Below, one piece after another: positions 31,201-43,000 of a stretch of 64,000 nucleotides of DNA. Source of the DNA: Beroe forskalii (Eukaryota > Ctenophora > Nuda > Beroida > Beroidae). Under the pieces are notes generated by a model. The model had not been told where the DNA came from, ran no database searches, and saw only the letters and a list, made by a program, of their open reading frames with translations. Numbering within the stretch: the stretch's first letter is position 1; every line of letters begins with the position of its first letter. The DNA is taken from the NCBI GenBank assembly GCA_011033025.1, contig WFMF01000273.1, positions 124,001 to 188,000 of the forward strand. The letters run 5' to 3'. A program made the translations under genes and the position numbers.

Positions 31201-31347
31201 CCCTTGCCTGCGCGCAGAAATTAAGTTTTTCTTGCAGCATGATTTGACAATGCAGAGTGATTTGTTGAATTTAATTTGAATGTTTTTTGTTAACTCTTCG
31301 CCCATAAAAGAGGCGAACCCCTGCGGGGGGTTTTCAATCAATCAATC
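28266..31347 (+). mobile_element. LINE ORF1-type retroelement remnant, split by a DNA element
   Basis: Fragments on the plus strand in shifting frames read like a LINE ORF1 RNA-binding protein: NLMVYGLQEEG, GAVKQGSVRPVRLTFAVDE, then AKELK up to 28877, continuing after the insertion as SSEKFSAVFLGPDRSVEERK and YFIKQGTVCFKAR to TGA at 30985. Downstream about 350 bp of 3' sequence ends in a CCCCTGCGGGGGG hairpin and a TCAATCAATCAATC tail, typical of CR1/L2-like 3' ends. No reverse transcriptase lies between, so the copy is ORF1-only. Several stops and frameshifts make it inactive. Confidence 0.65.
28878..30799. mobile_element. 1.9-kb hAT-like TIR element filled with AGCCTCC satellite
   Basis: The termini are perfect inverted repeats of about 50 bp beginning GGCAAAATGGTACCACAGG and continuing AACACGACAAAAATTAGCC. 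CTGAAGAG is duplicated at 28870-28877 and 30800-30807, and removing one copy restores the ORF1 frame of the host LINE. The interior is a satellite of AGCCTCCACT/AGGCTCCACT on the left half and AGTGGAGGCT on the right half, so it can form a giant imperfect foldback. There is no transposase frame. An 8-bp target duplication points to hAT, though the termini are not a classical hAT end. Confidence 0.85.
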
Positions 31348-31502
31348 AGGTGTCGCCACCTCTGAGATCAGTGTCTGAAATTTCCACACAATCACAATTT
31401 GTGCGCGTGTGATACTGATTTAACAGTATATTCACCTACGTACATGGCGCCGCGCGATCGGAAATTTCAGAAGAATTCTCATTTCTCGAGGTGGCGACAC
31501 CT
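31348..31502. mobile_element. 155-bp foldback MITE at the LINE 3' end
   Basis: AGGTGTCGCCACCTC and its complement GAGGTGGCGACACCT form the ends; inner matches include TGAAATTTCC facing GGAAATTTCA. It directly abuts the TCAATC tail of the LINE remnant. Confidence 0.8.
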
Positions 31503-31509
31503 GCCTTAC

Positions 31510-32430
31510 GAACCATTCCATTCATATAACGTTTCCATAGTTGTAAGAAAATGATCATTGTTGCCACTGAGCTCAAGCGCCGCGAATCCTACCATTGTAA
31601 AGCTCGAGTGTAACATTTTACTAAGGCACCGAGTTTACCTCTCGAAATGAATGAAAAGTATAATATGGGAAAGGGGAATTACGCTGTTTCTATTATCTAT
31701 AAATCTATGAAGTAACGTCCCTTTAGGAGTGAGTTTGTTAAGGTTTTAGCTTCTCAAAATTCCTCCGAACCAGAAATTTTTGCCAATTTTTCAGCCCACT
31801 CGCTTCATTATTTCGCAATCCACTCGCTTCGCTACTGAAATTGATTCCACTTTCCAGTGAAGCAAGCAGGCCTCATTAGCTCCTTTTTTAATTTTTATCG
31901 TTAAGCAAAAGCAATAATTTTGATAAAATTGCAAAAGCACAAGCAGTTAAAATTTTTGAAAGTTTTAAATCTGAGACTGTGTCTTGAACCATTTCACAAC
32001 ATAATTTGATGACAACAATAATGTGCAACGCCCTAATTAGACTAAATTTGCTTTTGGTTAATTTTGAATTGCTCTCAATACTTGATCGATTCCCATTTTT
32101 TCTGTTAAAAACTTATTGCCATCGACTCAGCATTGATTTAAATAGACCGACCTCTGCCATGCTATCGGTAATAGCCTCCACGATGACAACCAATCAACCA
32201 TACCCGTTCTATATCTTCAGATCTTGAATTTCAAATGAAAGACACGTCATTCTTTCAAACGCTTCAACGCAGCAGTCAACAACGTATCAGAAAGCACTCA
32301 CATAAAAATGATCATAATCTGCACGTGCACAAAACCTGTATCCATAGCAACGGCGCGACTGAAATGTTGAATTGTGGGGTTTCAAATTTGCGAACTGGAT
32401 GCTGCGGGGCAGCGCCGAGTGAGCTGTGTA
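31510..32430. other. Gene-free stretch, 31.5-32.4 kb
   Basis: No convincing exon on either strand. The short frames at 32006-32227 and 32235-32576 have no coding character. CAGCCCACTCGCTTC/CAATCCACTCGCTTC is locally repeated near 31791-31832. Confidence 0.45.
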
Positions 32431-32437
32431 TTTGCAG

Positions 32438-32830
32438 GTCCAATGGGCCTGCTAGTCTTTTTACTCATAAAATCGCAAATTCTCCGTACGTCACGCCCCA
32501 TGGCAACGCGCGCGCAAAGGGACAATTGCACGTGCAGATTAATTGCGCGCGTTCACCTTTTTTAATGCTGTTTTGATTTCGTTGCTCCGTAACTTTTGAA
32601 TTTGATCTAAATGGAATTTCTATTGCACTAAAAAACTCAACGGGCCTGCTAGCCTTGCTTATAAAATCGCAAATTGTGTATGTTTTTGTACGTCACGCCC
32701 CATGGCAACGCGCGCGCAGTAGAAAAAGTGCACGTGGAGATTAATTGCGTACCCGTTCATTTCTTTTGTTTTGATTTCATTGCTCCGTAACTTTTAATCT
32801 GATTTGAATTTTCTGACGTATATTTGCATG
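32438..32830. repeat. About 205-bp tandem duplication, CpG-rich
   Basis: GGGCCTGCTAG, ATAAAATCGCAAATT, TACGTCACGCCCCATGGCAA, CGCGCGCGCA and TTGCTCCGTAAC occur in this order twice (from about 32447 and 32643). Copies differ by small indels. Confidence 0.8.
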
Positions 32831-32869
32831 TTTATGAACAGGCTCAAATCTTTCTTTTTAATTTCGCGC

Positions 32870-33310
32870 TTTTTTTTTTTTACGCCCCCAAAACCCGGGA
32901 AAAGGGGGGGAAAAGGGGGTTTTTTTTTTTTTAATTTGGGCCTTTATTGATTGGAATTTTTTGGGAAAAAATTTTTTTTTGAATTGGGGGTTAAATTTAA
33001 GGCTGGGAGGTTAGTTTAATTTAAACGGCCGTTTTTTTTTTTCGAAAATATTCCAAAAAAAAAAAAGGGTTTTTTTTTCCGGGGTTTTTTTTATTTTTTT
33101 GGGTCTTAATCAAATTGAAAAAAAAACCCGGGATTTTTTAAAATTTTTAATTAAACATTACAGGCAAAAAAAAAAATTAAAAATATTTTATGCCAAAGAA
33201 AATTTTTTTTGGCCAAACTTTTAGTTTAAAATTTTTAATTTTTTTCAAAATTTAACCACATTGTTTAAAACCCTCCTTTTTTTAAAATGTAGAAAAAAAA
33301 TCAAGCCCCC
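32870..33310. other. Homopolymer-rich block, probable low-quality sequence
   Basis: Runs of T11-T12, A12, G7-G8 and C5 follow one another for about 440 bp with hardly any short-homopolymer sequence, unlike either flank. The pattern looks like stretched homopolymers from a poor read rather than a biological repeat. It lies about 640 bp beyond the last visible exon of the coiled-coil gene and may hide or corrupt its 3' end. Confidence 0.6.
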
Positions 33311-33431
33311 AACCCCGTCCATGATTGCATGTAATTCAGATAAATTTTGAGCTTTATATAGCCCCCGTTATGAAAAATGGAATGACCCACAATGAATTCT
33401 TTTATTTCTGCGGTCGAAGTAGCCATTCCAC

Positions 33432-33495
33432 ACCCTGATACGTCAATGGTAACACTGATATGCATCAGAATGTGGGTTCGAATCCCGCTCAGGGT
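33432..33495 (+). ncRNA. tRNA-like sequence or SINE head with Pol III B box
   Basis: ACCCTGA and TCAGGGT pair as a 7-bp acceptor stem around 50 nt. GTGGG, TTCGAAT, CCCGC forms a proper T-arm, and GGTTCGAATCC matches the B-box consensus. TGGTAACACTG resembles an A box with one mismatch. A 4-bp anticodon-like stem CTGA/TCAG has a six-base loop and the D-arm is poor. At 64 nt it is too short for a normal cytosolic tRNA, so a tRNA-derived SINE or decayed tRNA is more likely. Confidence 0.35.
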
Positions 33496-33719
33496 ACTTC
33501 GGTTACTTCGACTAGCATTTTTTCACTGCTACAAGAATTGATTATGTTAACCCTGATTGGCATTCAATCGTCAAATCTCTATGATGATGACGTAAAATTC
33601 TACACTCTATCGATTATAACGTTGGCGCCCCAGACTCAACCCCTGCTTCGCAGGGGTTGAGTGTAGGGTTACAAGTGTGGGTGTATGGTCACGTAATCCT
33701 TTTTCCCCAAGCAGGAAAT

Positions 33720-33872
33720 CACGTGATCTGATAAGAACCGACAGTGCTCGTCACGTGATCATGATGTGATTCTCGATGCGGTCATGTGATAAGAATAGGT
33801 CACGTGATCAAGATAAGGGGCCAGGGATGGGTAATGCATGTCACGTGGTACACATACGTCATCAGTCACGTG
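33720..33872. promoter_or_regulatory. Cluster of five CACGTG E-boxes
   Basis: CACGTG occurs at 33720, 33752, 33801, 33842 and 33867, most inside TCACGTGA contexts. This palindrome is bound by bHLH-ZIP factors (Myc/Max, USF, TFE families). It lies just past the 3'-most visible coiled-coil exon. It could also be a decayed tandem repeat. Confidence 0.45.
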
Positions 33873-33944
33873 ACTAAGAGGTTAATTGAATTTAGTGAGA
33901 CCATTTTTGATCTATATTCACAACTTTATATTTACTCAAGTTAC

Positions 33945-34052
33945 CTTGAGCGATGTTGCTCTGTATCCCCTCGATCTGCTCCGCAATGTCGTTATCCTTG
34001 CTGAACTCCAGTGTCCTGATCTGTTCCATAGACCGGATCATTAGCATTGTTT
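33945..34052 (-). CDS. Coiled-coil gene, last visible exon
   Basis: On the minus strand, TCCTCACAG is followed by 108 nt and donor GTAACTTG. It encodes TMLMIRSMEQIRTLEFSKDN and DIAEQIEGIQSNIAQ. Phase 1 to 1. The next exon was not found. Confidence 0.7.
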
Positions 34053-37000
34053 CTGTGAGGAGATGGTGAAAAGGAAGGGGCATAAGAACAGAAACTTAAC
34101 AGGCATTAAGCAAAAGTTGGTCAAATTACAAGTGCAATGTCCGACCTGATATAAAAAGTTTAAGTGAAAATATCAAATCTAGAAATTAATCTATGAAAGT
34201 AAGAAAACAAAGAATCAAAAGTAAAATCAAAGTGGTTAGCAAGGGTGTATGATAATTTAAGATGAATCATGCTCTGATATTGTGTTTGTTTACCACTGAG
34301 GCCACCAGAAACAGATAATTGTTTCATCATAGCATCATCAGCATCGTAAGGAGAGATAAGAGGTCCATCCCGAAACAGAAATAATTCATAGAGACTCAGG
34401 TTCAAATATTGTATCAACTTTTTGACTTCAAAGTCTGTTTCGGAATAAGACTCCCAGGACGGAGCAAAAAGTGAGCAAAATCAGGGGAAGGGAATGTAAT
34501 ATTGTAAGAAGAAATTTTACCAAAATTCTATCAAAATTCATTAGATTCCAAAAACTAACACATAGTTGCAGAGAAATATCAAATTGGTTTTCAAACAGAC
34601 CCGTTTCATCGATGACGCCCATGTTCTGTATTTCTGACAAGATGTCGATGAGTTTGTCCTTGAATTCCTTCACGTGGTCGTACATCGTAACCACCTGCCG
34701 ATGGTATTTATGAGGGGGGTGTTGTAGAGGTGTTATAGAACCCTCTGACGTTTTCATGCGGGTCTATAATATATAGACACTTGCCTGATCGGGTCCATAT
34801 TGGTTTAGACCCTCGCCCTACGGGCTCGGGCCAAAACCGGATACATCCCTCGGGCTAACGCCCTCTGGAAGTATCCCAAAATGGACCCGATAGGCGCGTG
34901 TCTATGTATTTTATAGAACTTCAAATATTACACAGGTTTATAGTGCAAACTGGAAGGCAGAGCATTGAGCAATGTCGCATCAGAGGAGGCTTGAATCGCG
35001 GTTTTCATTATCGTTGCTCTACTGGTTGAGCAACCCATGAACAGCAATTTGTTCTTTTAACCGAAATACTGAATGCTGAGGTGAACTTCGAAGCTGAAAT
35101 CCATGACTTAAAATTTCGCCCCTGTTTTTTCCGTAATTTGAAATAATGCCAGTTGCATTGTTGCAAATAAAATGGCATTCAATATCCGATAAGTGTACTC
35201 AGGAGGAAATTAAAATCAATTGTACCTGATACGAAATTCAATAATTTTTCCCATGTTCAGAAAGATAGATGATAAAATTAATTTCACAATTTCACACTTT
35301 AGCCATCCTTTGAAGCTTTGAGGGGCAACGAAGAGAGCAAACTAGACAGTTTTTTAATCCACATCATGAGCTCTTGCTTCATAAGATAATCGAGATATTG
35401 CTTTGTAGTTTAACAAAAGAAGTCTGTAAAAAGTGCTTACTGGAAGTTTTAACAGTGTGATATGGATACTTTGCTACAAGTGTAACGTTCATGTGAAACA
35501 TCGCTCTGCAAAATTCAATCATCCATTTATCCACAGTTTTTCAGAGTGATTTTTGGAAATGGATGTTGAACAAACCTGTACTATGACAGGATTATCAGGT
35601 CCAGGGGTCAGAGTGTTTCTGACTTCAGTGTTAGGTCGCTGCTGGATGGAGATTATGTTCTTTATCTCCTCGTCCATTCCGCTGTACCCCTGCGACGAAA
35701 AAAAAGGTAGTGATAAAAGTCATTCCACTGTAACCCTGCAGGGAAAAGGACATGAGGGAATTGGAAACATCAGACTAAATTCTACATATTAAGAATATGA
35801 GTATTAAGTGTAGCGATAAAGGGATAGATTTAGAATAAGTGAATAGAATAGAAGAGAATAAATGGATAGATAGATAGACTTTAACATACCGGTGAGTGAG
35901 GGATGAAGGGTTTGCATGTGATGAGTGAGGTGAGTGACTGCGAACCCATGTGAACTGCTACTGATTTACCCTGACGTTTTTTGGTAAAATGGAATCTTTA
36001 ACTAAAATATGGCACGGACTTTAGAACCAAACATTGCCCGGTCCTATAAAAAGAGTTCACATCAGTAAGTCAAAGATTTTGTCCAAATTGAAACAAAAGC
36101 AGTATTTATCAATTATTTTAATTCGCATGGGGATGGTATGTGAAAAGGATTTGGATAAAAAATCAAAAAGAATATAGAAAGAAGAAGGAGAAGTGAAAAG
36201 AAAGCAGTTACCGTCCTACGTCCAGGCTCTGACTCGAAACTCCCCTCGTCGTGCACAGACTCCAACTCCTCCGACTGAGGGCTCTCCTTCTCCTTCAGCT
36301 TCTCAGACAGGGCGTGGTCCTGCTCCAAACTCTCTGCTTCCATCTCAGCTACCATCTTCCGGAACTTCTCAACCTGAACACAAGGAAATGTTTTGAAATG
36401 CATACATGTCCATCACCATGGAATTTGAACATTTGACATTTTTCAGTTCAGCAACACTGGTATAAAACAGTTTTGTCATTGGGGAGTAGAAGTTGCATGA
36501 AAAATCATAGAGATCATACATTGAAAATCGAAAACTTAATTTCATTCTTCCATAACTTTGCAAACTTAATGAGTGCTGGCCATCCTCAGCACGCGAAACT
36601 TGGATATTTGGACGGTTTGCAAAAAGCACGCGCGACGGAGGGAAAGAAAAAGCCTAAAGTTTGCAAACCTGTGCCTCCAGGACACTCTTTTCTTTCATCC
36701 AGCCCTTCTTAGCGGTAGCCAGTTCGTTCTTCAGTTTATCTACCATCCACTGGTTCTGAGGGAACTAGGTACTTAGCGTGAGTAAAAAGCATTTGGTAGG
36801 GATAAAACATTGTCTGGGCTCCCAAATTAATGATCTGAAAATAAGTGAAATGCTTTGTTATTCATGTAGTAATCGATTATTTTGTTGAATAGTACAGGGG
36901 GTCAGCGAAGGACACAGTCTGCCCATGTCTTCACCTTTTCGTTGTTCTTGACTATCTCCTGCTCGACCTCAGCTCGCTTCTTCTGGAACTCCTCCTCCAA

Positions 37001-40000
37001 CTCTGCGTATTTCTTGTTCAGGGCCTCCGTCGGGTCGACCGACACGCTCGATGTCGTCTGGGGGATATAACGCGTTAGCAACGCGTTAACATGGCAACGC
37101 GTTACCAAAGCAACGTGATAACCTAGCAACGCGAAATAACATAGCAAAGCGTTAACATAGCAACACGTTAACAAGGCAACACGCTAGCAAAGCAACGCGT
37201 TAGCAAGGCAACGCGTTAATATAGCAACGCGTTATCAAGGCAACGTGTTAACCTAGCAACGCGAAATAACATAGCAACGCGTTAACAAGACACCGCGTTA
37301 ACATATCAACACGTTAACATAGCAACGTGATAGCAGGCAACGCGTTGACCTAGCAACGCGTTAACCTAGCAACGCGTTAACCTAGCAACGCGTTAACATA
37401 GCAACGCGTCAACATAGCAACGCGTTGTTGTAACTTCCTCTTGGCACGGCTGGGCAATGCGTTGTGATCATGGTATGGCATGTTGTTTAGTAACGCGTTA
37501 AAGTCGTACAGTTTTATAATTTATTATGGTACGGACATGAGTTGCTTATGGTGAGAGTTTTCAATGAGATGCAGTTCAGTGAGGCGATGCAGCGAAACTG
37601 CAGTGAAAAAGCAGCCAGATTTCAGTCCAGATTCCTTACGCATGTGTGTGCTGATCGCTCCATTCACGGAGGGCTTCGTAAAGACGAGCAATTTTAAAGG
37701 ACATGGAATTTATGTCGAAAGTTTACGCACAAACAGTGAATTTGCGCGTCTTCATCAAGTCCTCCGTCAATCGAGTGATCCCCACACAGACTCCCAAATC
37801 CAGTTTTACAAACTCACGATAAAAAGGTCAGATCCGAGTTCCAAGTTGAACTTGATGCCGTCAGTGTGGTGGGGATTGATAACGTCTTTAGCAGAAAGGA
37901 TATGCGGGGACTTGACCTCCTTGCCTCGACTACTCATGGACTTAATACCGGCCCCACTTCGTAGTGGCATTTTGTGCTACTTACATAGGGAGAGACCGGT
38001 TAACCGAACCGAAACCGAAATACCGGTTAACCGAGCGTTTTCAACCAACCGAAACCGTAACCGGTCGTTTGCTAATCTGACATGGTCATTTCACGTTCAA
38101 TAAGAGTCGCAATGAGAGAGATTGATTTATTCTCTTAGGAGTCGGTTATACTGACAATTAAAGTTGCGGCGTCCTTCATCATTGTCAGGTCTCAAATTTG
38201 ACATTTTGACTTCAGTATGAAGTAGTAGTGTAGTAAAGTTTTTAAACTTTGCAACACTTCTAAGTTATACAATCAAATGTTGCAGGACGACGAGATTAAT
38301 TGTCGGTATGGGAATTGGAACACCATTTAGTCAGTAATTGATTGAAAATACAGTATGTCGGACGGATTTTCAGTAACAAAGTTAAAACGTAGAATGATAC
38401 GAGAGATTATTAATATCAGAGGCTTTAGAAAATCATGAGAGAATATCACCATTGATTATGGTTTACAAAATTCTTTGCCCTCGCAAGTCTTGCGGCGTTA
38501 CAAGTACGGCTTATAAACTGCTTTGATGGAGTAATAGCGACTTGTTTCCTCTAGGAAACGACCGGTTAACAGAACCGAACAGAAATACTGGTTTAGGGAA
38601 ATCGGTCGGTTAACCGAACCGAAACACCGGTTAACCGGCGTTTTTAGCGGACCGAAACCGAAACCGTAACCGAATATTTTGATTTCGCAATTAACCGTTT
38701 AGGGAAATCGGTCGGTTAACCGAACTGAAACCGAAATACCGGTTAACCGGCGTTTTTAGTGAACCGAAACCGGGTTTATTGAGAAAAGGTAACCGGTTCG
38801 TTTGGTACTGGTAGTTTCCTCACCTTGAAAATTTAACATTCTGCAGGGTTATTGAGCTTTTTTGATGGTGGTGATTGTTCTTGAAATCAAGACACTGAAA
38901 TAACCAGACCATTCTGGCTACAGCTGCACTTGCCTTATCTTCACATTTGAAAAATAGTGTTCATGTATGGAATTAACACCATCAAATAGCACAAAAATTT
39001 ATTAAAATTGCAATTTGTTCTTGCAGTGACTGGAAGTTTGAATTTTTGATTTGATGACTAGTTCACTGCTTCAGATGCAGGGGCGTAGCCAGATTTTTAA
39101 AAAGGGGCGGCAAGTTACATTCAAAACCTGTTGAATGTTTTATTTTGCTTGGCTCAAAGCTCTTATTATAACAAAATGAAAATTTTTTCGTCGCCTTCCC
39201 CCTGGCTAGGCCCTGTGAATAATGCAGCCAAACAAAGAATTATGCAAATTAGTTTACTTTTAGCGCAAAGAAATGGTCACGTGATGAAAATGCAGATCAA
39301 ACTCAAAATGGATTAATTGCATTCAGTCGAGAACAACGGATCCTTTTTGTTATCATATGACTTTTCTTCTAATAATTTACCTCACACAAGCTCAACCAAT
39401 CTCTATGTTTCATTTTACAGCACATGATATTCTCAATTAATTTTTATTGCGTATTTCTGTGCCTTGAAAAGTGCCTTTTTGCCCTCCTCAGTTTTCAGTT
39501 TTTCATTGTTTGTAACATAACGAAATTTATGGTTATGCTCACTGCTTTCACCCTTGCGGTATCTTCAGGAATTATTGCGGTATCACTTGCTGGCGTCCAA
39601 CACGGCAATCAAGCCGGACCGAAGTTTCATTTCAACTTTTTGGTGGGATCAGAGACTCCCAGTAAAGCACCACTCGGAAAATCCGAGATGATGACGACAT
39701 ATAAGGCAGTCGAATGGAAAACGAGAATGATGAAGACAAATGGTGAGGAAATGATGAAGACAAATGGTGAGGAAATGATGAAGACAAATGGTGAGGAAAT
39801 GATGACAATAGCATCAAGGAAAACCATAACTCCAGCACACTATCCATCACTATCCGTATCTTCAACATCACCATCTAACCTGATGAATGATGATCAATTT
39901 CCCTATCGGATATGCGTGTCTTTCAACCCAGCAGACATACCAATCGACTCGCAACACATCATGAGCCTTAAAACTGGCTCTCTGGTCCAATGCGTTGGCT

Positions 40001-43000
40001 TATTGTAAGCACTCTAAGGGCTGTGAGATGTTCACCTTTAGCTTCATCCCACAGCAATGTGACTTGTTGTCAGGGGAGCCTCCCTATTGGTCTGCTGAGG
40101 TACCCACCAAGGCATCTCATGTTGGGGTAGGCTACATGACCTGTCTGAAGTGTGTAGGTTTTAACGTTAACGATGTTATAAGAGCCAGTCAATCCGGCAT
40201 CCTCATTGGAAACCGGAAGTTACCGAGTGAGAAATGTCTGGCGGCCTCCCGGAACAGATCAGACATTGCCACATCAGGTAAAGGATTCGAGGTGACTTGG
40301 GTTGTCTGCAGCAAAGCCACTCTGTGGACCTTCAGTAAGAACGTTGAGATGGGGTTTGTGCGAGTGTCGGTGTTCCAGTCAGAGTGGAGTTTGGAGTGGG
40401 ATGTCAGCAATGTCACGTACTCCAACACAGTGTACCTAGCTCGCACTTCAGACTCCCCCCGACAAACCCTGCTTCTTCTTCCTGGCAGGTTCTCAAACCA
40501 CTGGAACTGTGAGTTCGACATCTTCGGCAGGCCCCAGGAGGAGGAGGGGTCTCCAGGCCTGCCAATACTACAAACTACTCAGGGATACATGGGGGCATAC
40601 TCGTCAAAGTCTCTAGTCAGCTTGCTCATGAAGCACCACACCAGTGCAGAGAACAGAACGTGTTCTATGAGGAAGATGCAGGTTAGGAATGGGAAGGTTC
40701 AGAACGTAAATAACGTCCCTTTCTTCCTGCCTGGGGAGGTGGTTACTATCCTCTGTGATCCGGGATATGGGGTTAGAGCGCTCAACTTCACATCTCACTT
40801 CACTGTGGAATGTGGGGGGAACAACAGACCCAACTACACGTGCTCCGCATTGTCTAAATTACTGGGAGATGGAGATGGGAGCCAGTTTGAGCGGTGCAAA
40901 GTCTACATCCCTATCATTATTATCCTTGCTGTTTCGCTTATACTGAGTCTTTCAGTGCAGGTTATGAAACGTTTGAAGGCCAAGAATGATGAGAATGATA
41001 AGAATGATGTTGTTTAGAAATAGGGAAGGGATCTGGAGAATCAGAAGCAAAGAATCAGAAACACTTTTCAAGGCTCTTTTCAGTGAAAATTGTCAACCAA
41101 AATTTCAATCATTTCAATTTAGAAAATTAGTTCTGAATATGGTCAATTTAGTGAAAAATGTATACTAAATTGTTAGTTCAAAAATTTTTTATTTGATATT
41201 TTCTTTGTGATGAACGTACAATTATTTGTATCCCTAAAGTAACGAATTGAAGAAATATTAAATCGCACCCTTCTGGCAACGATAGAAGGAAGAAAAAGCA
41301 GGTTCAACATCATCAACAGACAACATTAATGACATCACAAATTATAATCAGCTGTAGTTCGTGTAAACTAAATACTCAAATACACCATATAATTCTAATT
41401 CTTCACCCATTCGCTGGAACAGAGCAAGAAACTGCTGAACACAAATAATTTGCACTTCAAGTGACTAAGATTAGGTGACTAAGATGATGTCCTCATCAAA
41501 CCTCAAATGGTATGCTATAATAACCACAAGTGGTATGTTATAACGACGCAAGACTGCCAATTTCTTATGTGCGAGGCTGACTACAACCGATTATAGTAGT
41601 GCCTGACAAACCAAACCTTTTGTCAAATAAAGCTGTGTAAGGGGGCATGCTGAGACTTTGAGACTTTGGGGCTACCGGCTATAAGCTATAAAGATAACTG
41701 ATAAGCAACGTCTGATTTAAATGTGTTCTTATGGTAAGACCTTCAACGAAAAATAAGGAAAAGAAAACTATTTTTGAGCCCACGTCAATTCGAAATTTAA
41801 ATACTAATCACTCGATTCCTCAATCAATTGCATGATAAATTACAATTAATCTCAACCGCAAAATCCTTGCATTTCCGTAAAAACCACTACCGCATTGTCC
41901 AATACTGGATGTTATCACAAGCACAGTTACATATGTCTCTAGAAATGCATTGCAACCACAGCGAAAAAAACTTCCACTCATCCATTTGAGATACAATATA
42001 TAAAGCTTGTCTTAAAAACACTCCACAGGTCACAAACAGGCATTAGACGCTCGGTGATGACGTCATTTTCATAGCTCATTGTATTCATCTGATGCCATCA
42101 GACGGGCTTTCCTTGGAGTAGCTGCTACTTGACTGAGATCTCAGTGTGCTGTGCTGATTATCATTTTCTAATGATCTATATATCCCACCAGTAGGTGACG
42201 GTCACGTGACTAAGTCAGGGTCACGTGACTAAATGCGTGAATCTGATTGGTGGTTGAGTGTGACGACACTGAAATGCGTGTATCTGATTGGTGGTTGGGT
42301 ATGACGACACTTCCTTGAATTAACATGGCGTATTGATAAAGTCACGGCGCCTATTTACCTTGCGCGACTCTCACCGATTGTCCACTTGACATGATAAATA
42401 TAGCGTCTCATATATAGCGAATATAATGAATGTGTGTGTCGGGAAGTACAAAGACACGTCACATGATCGTGGTGACCAATCAGATTAGTCGAGGGAGGAA
42501 TGGTTAACCAATCAGGATGGAGTTTGAGTCTCAGTGAAATGGTTTTGAGTGGGGGTTGAAGTAAGATATTACTTATGCTTGTTATCAGTAAAAAGTACAA
42601 CATCAATCATTGCGCGGTAGAATGTTAAGTTTTACGGTTAAAAAGTTTTGCTGTATATCTTGGCGATCATAACGTGTAAATTTCATTCAGTTGATGGAGT
42701 CAAAACGCGGCAAAACGAAGCATATAATATATATGTCATGCTTCGAACGGAAAACATATAATGATGCATGTCATATCAGAGGAAAAACTAATAAAACTGA
42801 CAAACTTCAATTCAATTAACAAATTAATAATTCCTCGGTTTTTAATTAATTAACTCACTGGCGCCGGGACGACAGTCTCTTCTTTTCTGACTGGTGTCAC
42901 TGGAATAGGGGTCGTCTGCTTCGAGGGTCTGAAAGGGATTAGGGAGGGGGTTAGGGAGGGTAAATGGAGTAGGGTTACGGATTGTTTAGTGAGCTCAGAG

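Noticed and set aside
33432-33495. Functional tRNA gene
   Set aside because: The body is 64 nt, the D-arm hardly pairs and the anticodon-like loop has six bases; kept only as a tRNA-like sequence.
37564-38103. 179-codon plus-strand ORF
   Set aside because: Its C-terminal third runs into the GGTTAACCG repeat (RTETEIPVNRAF), while the opposite strand shows more protein-like sequence with an in-frame ATG and a good donor.
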